A stretch of 64,000 bases of DNA from Pseudo-nitzschia pungens (taxonomy: Eukaryota > Bacillariophyta > Bacillariophyceae > Bacillariales > Bacillariaceae): assembly GCA_037355855.1 (NCBI GenBank), contig CM074765.1:186001-250000 (forward strand), given 5' to 3'. The translations under genes and the position numbers were made by a program. A model generated the notes under the pieces. That model saw only the letters and a program-made list of their open reading frames with translations. It made no database searches and was not told where the DNA came from. The stretch's first letter is position 1; each line of letters starts with the position of its first letter. This document shows positions 11,657-21,531 of this stretch, piece after piece.

Positions 11657-13955
11657 TCACGATTGTTTGGCAGCTGCACCAGTGCTCGGAAACTTGGCAT
11701 TGAAGTCATTTGCGTGTTTCCGGGCTGGTTGCCGTTTGCTACGAATCCTAGTCCTCTTGAATCCACCCGTGACCAATCTGCAGAGATAACCGCAGCAATC
11801 CTTGTGGGTTTCAAAGAACATCGCCATGCCTTCTCGTCCTTTATCGGTTCGACCGTGCACTCTTTCTCGCTCTTGTCTGCGATAGTTGAAATAATGAATG
11901 ACAGGATCCGTCAATTTCAGTGTGTTGTTGGCTTCGTCATACACTCCCTGCAAGTCACAAATGAGTCTCTTTCTTCCCGTGGCTATGTAACTGAAATGGG
12001 AAAACGCCTGTGCTACTTCGGAAACACTAAACTTGATAGCAGTGATGCCATGATTGGAAGAGGCAGAGGCAGAGGAGTCATCGTCCGTTTCTTCGTCCGA
12101 ATCTTCTTCTTCTTCCTCATCTTCCTCGATGATAGCGTCGAGGTTGCAATCGAATCCGACGGCACCTGACACAAACTCCGTTTCCAATCCGTTGGGTTCA
12201 TTGTAATTATCTCCATCGTGAAAATCGTCGATCGAAGCGAGATGATCGAGCGCCGATCTCATAGTTTCGTGATTGAACTCGGGCAATTCTTCCATTCCCT
12301 CCACGTACCCGTTGTTCATGTTCCATTTGTGCCAAGCTCCGTGGTCAATCTTTTCCTCCACGAGTACGCTTTGTTTTCCGTTGTTGACGTCCTCCAATTC
12401 GTACACGGAACAATCCAGGAACGCGACGCGTGGCGTGGACTTGCTGTCCACCCGGTCGAGTCGTTGCAACCGGTCGTTGAACTCGGCCGCGATTCGCCTC
12501 GCTAATTGCTGGGCTCGGCAGAAGGTGCGAACAAAGTGTTCTCGGTCGGCCTCGCCACCCTCGAGCACCAATCGGCTTTCCTTGGCGACGAGGGGCTTTC
12601 CCACGACGGTGCTTCCGTCTTCTCCGACTTCGTAGAACCGAAACGCAAAGCGCTCGGCCCCCTCCCCAAAGGTTTTCTTGTTGAGGGCGACAAAGTGGGT
12701 CTTGTCGCCCTCCATCATGGGTGCTACGTCATACGAGTGTTGACGCTTTCCCTCTGGATCGAACCATTCACGATAAATGCGTCGCGTTACGTGTTCTACC
12801 GAATAGAGCCAGTACTGGTCCGGTGAGACGAACAAAACGACTTCCTCGTTCGCCTTCTTTCTCGACTCGCGGAGAATGTCCCGGACATTTCTCTGTTTCC
12901 GAGTGATCAAATCCGTCATCTCTGTCTGGGTCTGGGTAATCGTGGTGGCCGTAGAAGTCAGGGATACTCCCAGAGAGGACGTCGTCATCGACGGCAAGAC
13001 AAAGCTCGATTGGACACCGTAGTCCTTCGCCGTGTCGGCCATCTTGTGGAGCATCTCGAACTCGTCCGAATCGTTGCCAATACCAATGGCAGTGAAGGTG
13101 AGACGCCGACCAAATCTCATCCCCAGCGTCGCGACGCGGTCCAGGATAGAGTCCCTGGCGGCCGTTCCGGAACCTTCCGATGGCCTTCCGTCCGACAGAA
13201 AACACAGCCCCAGCGCGCACGATGCATTCTTGTTCATCGTAAGAATATGCTCGGCTTTTTCCAAGCTGGGAATATAGTATCCGTGCGATCGTGCGGGGAC
13301 GCTACCGCGGTTGTAGAGATCGGCGATCCTGTTGTAAAGCGCCCAGCTCGTCGACTGGGGTTCTGTTGTGTTGCGCGGTGAGTGAGAAGGATCGGAAGGG
13401 GAAGGCAAAGGGGTTAGTCTTAAAGTGGACAAACTCGTTTTAACAACTCTGCCAACTGTTTTCCCTGCAGCAGTACTCACTGACCAAGACCGGTGCGGTG
13501 TCTCCAAGCAGAACCACCGATACCACGTCGTAGTAGCCCGCGCTTCCCGACTCGATCCGATGGGCGATGAAGTCCAGCGCGATGCAGATCCACACGGCAT
13601 CCAGTCGGTTGCGAGCACCCCAGACATCGGCTTCCCTCATACTTCCCGAGGTATCTACCACCAGCACTGTGTTGGACTTCCAGAGGGCCGGTTCAAGTAT
13701 CAGGTTCCGCTTGGCCATCAGCAGCTCTTGCTTTGTCTGCTCGGAAAGCGGCACCTTCTTTAGCTTGATTGCTTCGGCGTAGCAGGTGATTTCCCTCTTC
13801 TTTTTCCAGTCCACGACATACACGAGACCGTTGTACCGGTATCGGCGTCCATATGCGCACTGGAGTTCCGTTCCGTGCTTCAGCGCGGCTTTGAGGTCTT
13901 TTTTGTCGATACCCCGTTCCGCTCGTCGTTGGCGGGCGTGCTCCGTTTCCTTCAT
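11657..13955 (-). CDS. von Willebrand factor A plus alpha-kinase protein (VwkA-type atypical protein kinase)
   Basis: Two exons on the minus strand: 13955-13481 and 13362-11657. The 118-bp intron (13363-13480; GTGAGTACTG...CACAACAG) interrupts a codon after its first base, and the product is about 726 residues. Residues 1-65 (HARQRRAERGID, LKAALKHGTE, VYVVDWKKKREITCYAEA) resemble the DUF4258 fold. A vWA domain follows with the MIDAS motif DTSGS at residues 101-105, preceded by LVV. Residues about 345-685 form an alpha-kinase (MHCK/eEF2K) domain: FAFRFYEVG, KPLVAKESRLVLEG, FSHFSYIATGRKRLICDLQGV, LTDPVIH, and the zinc-site region with FETHKDCC and LCRL. An acidic run (about 560-582) is inserted before FSVSEVAQAFSH. 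Alpha-kinases phosphorylate Ser/Thr in helical regions; Dictyostelium VwkA has the same vWA-kinase pairing. The substrate is unknown. No truncation is evident. Confidence 0.88.
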
Positions 13956-14376
13956 GGTGGTAGCTGTTGATGATCAATCAATCAAGTTGTGAGTTGAGAT
14001 ACAATCCGAAAACTTCAGGTCTCTCGAGCCATTGACCTGGGCCTTGAAAGGAATCAATCATCCATTGAGCAGTTGCACAGGATTACAACGAATATATATT
14101 TTTTAGATTTGGAAAAAATGGAAAAATTTAGATTCCCAACAGCTCTGCGTCAACAACCGCCCTGAAATCATATTCTTCAATAATTTCAACAATTCCCCTC
14201 GAACGATCAAACGATCGAAATAAAATACTAAAGCTATCGAGGAAGAACAAGTTTGGGGAGCTTGGGAAATATCATACCCAAGATTTCGACTCCATGCTGC
14301 ACCAAAAATGTTTTGGGAATTTGATTTTTACAGAAATCAAATCAAAGATAGGTTTTACTTCGTACCGGTACCGTAC
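13956..14376. other. Upstream region of the alpha-kinase gene
   Basis: No gene is seen. It must hold the promoter and 5' UTR of the minus-strand kinase gene. The foldback element abuts its far end, with the 7-bp ACCGTAC direct repeat at 14370-14376. Confidence 0.5.
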
Positions 14377-15213
14377 CAGGGGTCATAATATAAAGGGGTG
14401 CGACACGGCACGAAAAAAAAATTACCTATGCGTGGCACAACTAACAAAACCAGTACCCTCATTTTTTTTTTCAATTTGTTTTTAACTAACAAACACTAGT
14501 TAAAATACCCTAACTTCAGATAGTAACAACTCAATCAAAAATCAATCCTAATCTATATTTCAAATACCTGCATTATAGTTTAAAGTGTTTTAAACAAGAA
14601 TATTCAATAAAAGTCAGGTTTTGAACGAGTCTAAGGTTATCTATTACTCATACAAAATTGAAGCCTATTTTTAGGCCTTTTTCGCGGAAGATACCCTTAA
14701 TAGGTATGAAACATATGATTGATTTCGTTCGAAAATTAATTTAATTAATTTATCATGATGGAGGCCCATCACTAATACAGTCAAATCACTAATACATGAT
14801 GCTACCAGTACGTAGTAATAATTCTTCCAAAAATTATTCTTCCAAAATTATTACTACCGGTACAGGAAGGAGCAGAAAAAGGCCTAAAAATAGGCTTCAA
14901 TTTTGTATGAGTAATAGATAACCTTAGACTCGTTCAAAACCTGACTTTTATTGAATATTCTTGTTTAAAACACTTTAAACTATAATGCAGGTATTTGAAA
15001 TATAGATTAGGATTGATTTTTGATTGAGTTGTTACTATCTGAAGTTAGGGTATTTTAACTAGTGTTTGTTAGTTAAAAACAAATTGAAAAAAAAAATGAG
15101 GGTACTGGTTTTGTTAGTTGTGCCACGCATAGGTAATTTTTTTTTTCAGATTTGAACGAAGTTTTTGTACTGAAGCGAGCATCGTGTCGCACCCCTTTAT
15201 ATTATGACCCCTG
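14377..15213. mobile_element. Foldback transposable element with about 300-bp terminal inverted repeats and hAT-like ends
   Basis: The left arm (14377-14683) is the reverse complement of the right arm (14875-15213), nearly perfect over about 300 bp. The main difference is an extra stretch of about 35 bp in the right arm near 15147-15182. A 191-bp spacer separates the arms. The ends read CAGGGGTC and GACCCCTG, resembling hAT termini. Both sides are flanked by ACCGTAC (14370-14376 and 15214-15220), consistent with a target-site duplication; hAT elements usually make 8 bp. No transposase ORF is present, so it is non-autonomous. A transcript across it would form a very long hairpin. Confidence 0.88.
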
Positions 15214-15645
15214 ACCGTACGAACCTTCTAATCATTTTCTTTTTCATTTTCATTGGTGGACAAAAATTTCAGAACTTACGAGTTTGTCCGTACCAGGTAC
15301 ATGTAAGGTTGTAATGTAAGTTAACCTTACCACCAGTATGTTTGAGACGAGAAGAGAGAGTTCGAAAGTGTAAGCTTCCACGGGAACGAGTAAGGTTTAA
15401 CTAGTAATTAAGGTTACCCACCCACCCGACCCGACGCCGCCCACCCATACACATCATACCGCTCGCGTTCGCAAAGTAGCCCGTCCCAGCCCGGTTCACT
15501 GCATGTATCATTACGTATTGCGTAGACCCAACCAAATCCAGATGAGATGCTACTGCTGGGCTGTACAGGCATAGCCACGAAGAGCACCGAAGCGTGTCAT
15601 TGATTTGTCGGAATGATTGGTCCCCAGATTCGACATCGGTGGTTC

Positions 15646-15999
15646 TTATGTTTTTCTTCTTTTGACACGAGACGATTGACGCTCGATTGACGCTCCGCTC
15701 GATTGACGCTCGATTGACGCTCGACTGACGCTCAATTGACGCTCGATTGACGCTCGATTGACGCTCGATTGACGCTCGACTGACGCTCGACTGACGCTCG
15801 ACTGACGCTCCTTTGCCGACGTATCGCTGGTGATAGACTTAGCGTTGTCTACAACCTTTGCCTTGGCGTGACCGACAACACATAGATCCCAGCAGGAATG
15901 ATCGTTAGGATCCAAACGAAGACGCGTAACCCTCTGGACAAATAAATTTTTGTTCGGTAAATACCGTTTGTTCTCAAGGACTGAAAAGGACTTAATCAT
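15646..15999 (-). CDS. Doubtful ORF containing an 11-residue repeat
   Basis: On the minus strand an open frame runs through the 11-bp minisatellite and translates it as an 11-residue Ser/Arg/Glu repeat (ERQSSVSRASI-like, about four units), ending in a basic tail. The first ATG is at 15999; the longer frame starts at a GTG. Upstream residues look unremarkable. It could be the 3' exon of a gene, or just the minisatellite, which is open in this frame. Confidence 0.25.
   Translation of the reverse strand: MIKSFSVLENKRYLPNKNLFVQRVTRLRLDPNDHSCWDLCVVGHAKAKVVDNAKSITSDTSAKERQSSVSRASVERQSSVNRASIERQLSVSRASIERQSSGASIERQSSRVKRRKT
15671..15810. repeat. 11-bp minisatellite, unit CGATTGACGCT
   Basis: About 12-13 tandem copies of GATTGACGCTC with A/C/T variants (GACTGACGCTC, AATTGACGCTC) and one partly deleted unit. 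As 11 is not a multiple of three, the protein-level period is 33 bp, or 11 residues. Confidence 0.93.
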
Positions 16000-18656
16000 T
16001 GAATCAACAGTAGGGTCTTCAGAATGTGGACCTCCCCTTCTACTCCAACACGTAACAAGCACACGGGGAATCCTTTCTCAATCATGCAGGGTGATCTTCT
16101 CCAACGACTCCAAGATACGAAATGGCACTCAGTATACTTTTGCCGCTATGGGAGATGAGAGACCCTTCTACCTTGCTACACTATCACATACTGCTACAAC
16201 ATCATGTATGAATTGCCTTTACCATCAAATTCCAACAAAATTTAGGTAAAGACTGAGACGAGGAGTGTATTTTGCGGCCGTTTCCTTCTTTCCCTTTTTT
16301 GAGCAGAAATCAAAATGTTTATCATACTATTACTAGATCCGGTGGCTGACTTAGAGTACACCGGTGCTGCTAGTTCATCTAGCCACCTACGGGTGATAAT
16401 GCCAGCAGCATCACCACCATAAGAAGACAAATAATTTCGCAACGACGATCTACGTAGTCGTCTGGCAGTGAAAAGGAGGAGCGAACTTAAAAATGTGGAA
16501 GAAGTACCACCACAGCAAGTTGTGCATAAGATCAGTAAACTACATGAGTTGCTCTCCCCGTTTAGTATTGCTTCTTTATCATTGTGTGAGGACCACCATG
16601 ATATCGACACTGTTGGTTGTACATTGTGAAGTGGTGGCTCCTGCAAAAACAGTGGATTTATTTTTAGCTACTACTAGTAGTAGGACGTACGTACGCAGCC
16701 GTGCTTCTTGTGTTTGATCTATTAACAATTGTGTCCTGTTCAGTGGGTTTCTTGCACAGCCATCATCGAGTGAATGCATCGCTGGAAGAAGAAATAAATT
16801 AGTAACATACTGGTTCGTACTCGTAGTTGAAAATCATGTAGTAGTATGATAGCCCATCTGATTGTTGTTACTAGTACTACTACCAGTAGAATTACATAAT
16901 AGCGCATTAGCTTTGGGGGTAAACTTCGTACTGGTATCCCTCCGTACGGTAGGCATCAAGAACTTTATGGAGTCGTCATGAGGTAAGATCTTACCTGATA
17001 AGTTAATCTTACTTGTACGTAGTCGTCATGAACAGTTGTCTGCTGTTATGACTCATCAGTAATTACGTTAACCTCACTTGTACGGTAGTAGTTGGACTGG
17101 GGATCTGAAAGCGACACGCGAGAAGTAAAATCATCGGAATAGAACAAAAAAAATACTTCGTGGTATCCATTCCAATTCTGTTCCAATAGCGTTAGAACAT
17201 GGAACAACGTAGAAGAAGAGTTCTCAACATGTGGTCCCCTGAAGGATGACCGACACCTCTTTCACCGAAGGCAGAAGGTAAGGTTACCGGTAGGTAGGAA
17301 GGAGGGAAGGCAGGCAGTGTTAAGACCCCGGTACAGTAAAAAGTGTGTGTTTCTACGGGGGTACCACGCACTTTCGAGATTTTTTACACAGCTTCCCGGA
17401 CCACCCAGACCACACAGCCCTCTTGCAACATACCTGGTGTATGATCCTGCAAGAGGAGGCTCTCTGAAACTGACCTTAGCTATCTCTTTTTCAAGATCAA
17501 TTTATCATCTATTTTCAGCCAGAAAAGTGGCGTATTCATGAGAAACGGCATGCGGGACTTGAGAGTTTTTAGTGTGGGGTTTAGTAAGGCATATTTAAAT
17601 TTGGCGCGCCACGCGCCGGGTGACACTTTTTCCTTTTAATCCCGAGTGCTCAAAAACTATTCAACGGACGAAAATTGGAAAACAATCACGTAATAATATG
17701 GGATATTGAGTATTAGCTATATTACAAGTTCGATGGGTTCCAGACCAGCTTAAGGAATGGGAACACTTGTAAACAATAGTTCTTTACAACCCCGGTCATC
17801 CCGTATCATCAGAATAGGCCCCGGACCGTTCCCCAGAATTCGTATTTTCTACCCTCTGGTACTAGAAACGCGCAGTATTTACCGTGCCGGGGTCTTAAAA
17901 TCCAGCAGGACTTTCCAAAAACGAAAGAGTCCCGAATGGAGAAAGGAACGAGTGAGTCTTATAAACAAAACTTCAGTAACATTTCCGACATTGGCGAACC
18001 AATAACGGTCTCCGTTGCCCTCCGCTTTGATGTCTTTGCAGCCAATTTGTTCATATCATAATGATCTACTGTGATAAGCTCAGAGCAACTGGCCAGCAGA
18101 TGGTCGTTCCGGTTGGTTCGATCCTGAATCCTTGCGTCAGGGGTTGTCACAGGTCAAAGGATGTCAAGCCGGTTGTCGGAATGTGAAAACACTACCGTAC
18201 CACCAATCCTAGTTCCAGCCCGCTCGTCCCTTGCGGGACACCGAATGACCCATGTCACAAAGAAGAAATTTTGGTAAGGTTCTGCGTGTAAAAGATACGA
18301 ACAACTTCTACGTAGTACGAAGTAGCCTTACGTACGGGTAAGATTAGTGCCATCATTTTTTGTGTACTAAAATTCTGGCATGAATTCCGTTTGGTAGACG
18401 GATCTTGCGTAAAGTGAAATGAAGAATCAGAATGCTGTAACACTTTGAGTGCGTGTGTCTTAGTAGGAATTCCGGTAAGCACATTCGCCTGAGCTTTTAG
18501 AGTATGTTCAATGTTGTAGTACGGAATCAATCACTTCAGCGCGTGAGTTAAAATACCAAGATCATCCGATCTCTTCGGTAGGATAAGTTAACTTACCGTA
18601 ATTCAGACAACGGAAAAAAAAAGAAAAAAAATAGCGAGGAGACTTCAGTTCACGGA

Positions 18657-19379
18657 ATGCTTCATGCTGAACACAAAACACATCCACTTGTACATCATAA
18701 CATTCACAAAAGCAATTCGTTCACACAAGACACAGGAACAGGAAGAAAGACCTCCACCAAGATGACTGAATTTTCCAGCTTTAGCTCCACCAACACTACC
18801 GTCAGCAGTCGCTGCAGCAGTAACAACCTTCGCGATCGGATTCGTTCTGCCAATTTCGTGTACCTCATCACTCCCTCTTGTAGCAACGGTGAGTAATGTT
18901 GTTCTGAAGTCAGTTTTGTGGCATTTATGATGTCGAACAAACCTTCTGATGTTCTAGCTGGTTGCTTTTTCCAATCTGTCGCGGAATGAGCAGGCACCAT
19001 CCCAACGGCGGAGGACTACTGCGACTTTGTGCACATTGACAACGGAGACAGTTTCGGATCCTCCTCTTCCTGGAAAACGTCCTTTGAAGAGTTGGCGACA
19101 CGGGCGCTCGAGGCTGCCGCCATGACGTCCCGGAACATTATCATTAGCTCCACGACGCACCAAACGAGCCTGGCCAGCCAGGACTTTTTGGTCCGGCGAT
19201 TGATCGAGGGCGGGGCCTCGGAAGAAAAGATCACGGTGGTACGGCTTGCGGCCGGCGGGGCCTTTGCCACCGATCCGATCCGTTCGCAGTCCAACGGCTC
19301 GTACAAAACACAGTATTGCACGTGGCGTCCCAAAAAGCAAGCGGCGGCCGTTGTTGCACAGAGCGTCGGGCATTTATAA
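18657..19379 (+). CDS. Two-exon protein of unknown function
   Basis: Exon 1 is 18657-18888 and exon 2 is 18994-19379. The 105-bp intron (GTGAGTAATG...ATGAGCAG) interrupts a Gly codon after its first base. Starting at 18657 gives 205 residues. An in-frame ATG at 18762 (MTEFSSFSS) has an AAG context just upstream and may be the true start, giving 170 residues. The N-terminus is Ser/Thr/Asn-rich. Exon 2 has balanced composition with a helical stretch (TSFEELATRALEAAAM) and the segments FLVRRLIEGGASEEKITVVR and YCTWRPKKQAAAVVAQ. No domain is recognised. The consistent splice signals and the higher GC of exon 2 compared with flanking DNA support a real gene. Confidence 0.6.
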
Positions 19380-21531
19380 CCCAATGCCAAGCAACAACCA
19401 CAGAACTAGTGACAGCAACGGGCGTGTGTGCTGTGGCGTCGTGGAGGTGGTGACGCGCGCACCCCACAAACAGGGAAGAACACATGCGATCACTGCGAAA
19501 GCACGAAAAGGACCGGATACGGTTGGTGTGACAGTGATAAAGGATTCAGACTTTCGACAAGCATTAGACTTGCTTGAGATTCAGCCGCTGCTTTCGCTCC
19601 TGGTTGTGCAGGAAAGTCATTCTACCCGTCAATCCGCCCATTTCTCTACCAATACCAGCATTTCTCAAAGAGCTCAAACCAGAACCATACGGACAACACG
19701 AACGGGGAACGGAAAGCCCTCGACACTGCCCGTTGGAAAATGTTTCGAAGACGGGGAAAAAGAACGACCATATGTTGCATTTCAGCTTTTACAGAAAGAA
19801 CCTCCACACATGCAACCATGGTGTTGTGTGACCCTTCACTTGCTTGATTTTCATGCCAAACGCGATCGACGCCGTAACCAATTTCAATAATATGATTCAA
19901 TCAAAACATTAATGTAGTTTGCCTTTTTTGAATGCTCCTTAGCCTATTGTATGAAGTTAGCGAAAAACCCAAAATTGTCATCCACCCTAGGAAGTTGGAA
20001 GGAGCTTGTAGGATGTTGTATGTGGTTGGAATGGACTACCGGTATCTATCCCAACCTTTTTTTGCTTTGGTTCTGTTCAATTTTGGACTGGCGATGGTAA
20101 TTAGTCGTACTAGGTGCGGTATGGAGATTTTGAGTCGCTTGAGGTATGTCATGTAGGCTCTACTACTGAACGTGCCGCACGGGTAAAAAAAGTTTGGGAA
20201 AGTCCATGCATGTAGTGGGACTGAGTGGATTCAGTCACGGAACAGTGTCACGGTTCAATTCATTAGAAGTAATTGTACGTCAGGTTACCGGTACACGTAA
20301 GGTTTACTGTAAGATTTACTTCTTGATCAAAAGTACTACGTATTACACTACTATGTCTATTTTTTTTTCTTTTCTAAAATACGAAGTAACTTACTTCGTA
20401 ATTCGAAGTATCCTGTCGCGTCTCGTAGTCCTAACAATGGTGCCCGCTTGCAAATAATTATCACCCAAAGGACTGTGTTGTATTGTTGTATAATTTTGAC
20501 TTTGTTGTCTAGCTTCGAAGGCACGGTCGATTGATTCGGCGCCCATTCATTCCATGATGGGCTTTACAACGATTTTGTTTGCCAGAACAAAAAAGAAGAG
20601 CTGCACTAAGCATCACATCCCAGATTTCTTGGGCCGAAGACAATCCTTCCTCGCCATTGAACAAAAAGGGGAAGATTGGCTGTTCAATATTGTCTACACG
20701 TAGCTTCCAACGCACGAAATTTCCGTCCCCATGCATTCCACGGGCTGGCGAGGCGGAGCCTCGTAAACCTCCAGACCAGACTTGATTGCGACGATAGGAT
20801 CAAGATGTGTGTACTTTATTAAAAATCGCAACTGTCAATTTGGAGCATTGACAATTCTACACCCACTATCCATGCAATCAATGGGTTTTTCATGCTTCCG
20901 AGGAAAACAAAACAGTAGTGGTGGTGTCAAGCCTAGCAAGCTTTGAGATGATGATGATGATGACGCTTCGTTGCGAGTAACTCAAGCGCTTCAAATAGCA
21001 ATTGTCGATTGTATATCTTCCAAAACAAAGAGAATTTTGTACCCATGGACTATTCGTGTCGTTCCTTGTTTGCTTGTTGCGAGCCAAAAAATAATGGCCT
21101 CGAGACACCTCAGTGTGAGGATGAATCCCGAATAACTAGTAGTGAATAAATACCTCACTCTTTACTACTAAGTACATGCGATTGAATCGACAAGAGGGAG
21201 CATGGGTTATAGGCATCATTGACTACATTCGCATGACCTATATAACCAACAGACTAGACAACAACAACATAGCAGAGTGATTACTGCTTTCGCCGCAACC
21301 AACGAGCAATCCGATCAAATTGGACCGCTTCTTGAAGCCTGCGTACCTTCGCTGAAAATTTCATAAGCCTCGAGTTGATGATGCTTACTTGCGTCGATGC
21401 GAGAGAGTCCATAAGCGAGTGCTTCGAGTTGCCATTATCGGCCTCTTCTTGCTTGCCAGATAGAAAATGGCGATCGCTGGAACGATCGGTGCTTTCAAGA
21501 GCACGAGACCGTCGAAGTTTCCTTTCGTTTG
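19380..21531. other. Intergenic region
   Basis: Downstream of the two-exon gene one frame stays open to about 19890, but it starts out of frame with the gene and has no motif; it is probably 3' UTR. A minus-strand ORF at 20509-20736 is listed separately. The rest shows only GTAAGGTT/TACCGGTA motifs, an ATG/ATC repeat near 20948, and the 3' UTR of the first CRAL-TRIO/DUF6824 gene. Confidence 0.45.
20509..20736 (-). CDS. Possible small ORF or gene fragment
   Basis: A 75-residue ORF with an ATG at 20736. Composition is natural (NFVRWKLRVDNIEQPIFPFLF, then SAQEIWDVMLSAALLFCSG), unlike the low-complexity shadows nearby, and the frame stays open a little upstream of the ATG. I recognise no family. 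It may be a degraded copy of a longer gene or a transposon protein. Confidence 0.3.
   Translation of the reverse strand: MHGDGNFVRWKLRVDNIEQPIFPFLFNGEEGLSSAQEIWDVMLSAALLFCSGKQNRCKAHHGMNGRRINRPCLRS

Larger units (their letters stand above)
15214..18656. other. Intergenic region with minisatellite and dispersed motifs
   Basis: No well-supported gene. It contains the 11-bp minisatellite at 15671-15810, TAC/TAG trinucleotide patches (around 16665-16685 and 16870-16890), GTAAGGTT-type motifs, and a GC-rich partial palindrome GGCGCGCCACGCGCC near 17602. Several ORFs of 60-130 codons have no recognisable content. Confidence 0.5.

Noticed and set aside
15671..15810. CRISPR-like array
   Set aside because: The 11-bp units are contiguous with no spacers, and the genome is eukaryotic.
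18105..18140. tRNA B-box-like GGTTCGATCC
   Set aside because: No matching A box, acceptor stem or cloverleaf could be built around it.
19246..19890. 214-codon frame overlapping the end of the two-exon gene
   Set aside because: It starts at GTG inside the other gene's exon in a different frame and has no recognisable domain.
21281..21531. Continuation of coding sequence beyond the stop of paralogue A (frame ending RWLRRKQ)
   Set aside because: The sequence looks coding-like, but joining it needs an intron for which no clean donor/acceptor pair was found. The main frame already reaches the PNKRRQ segment that matches the C-termini of B and C.
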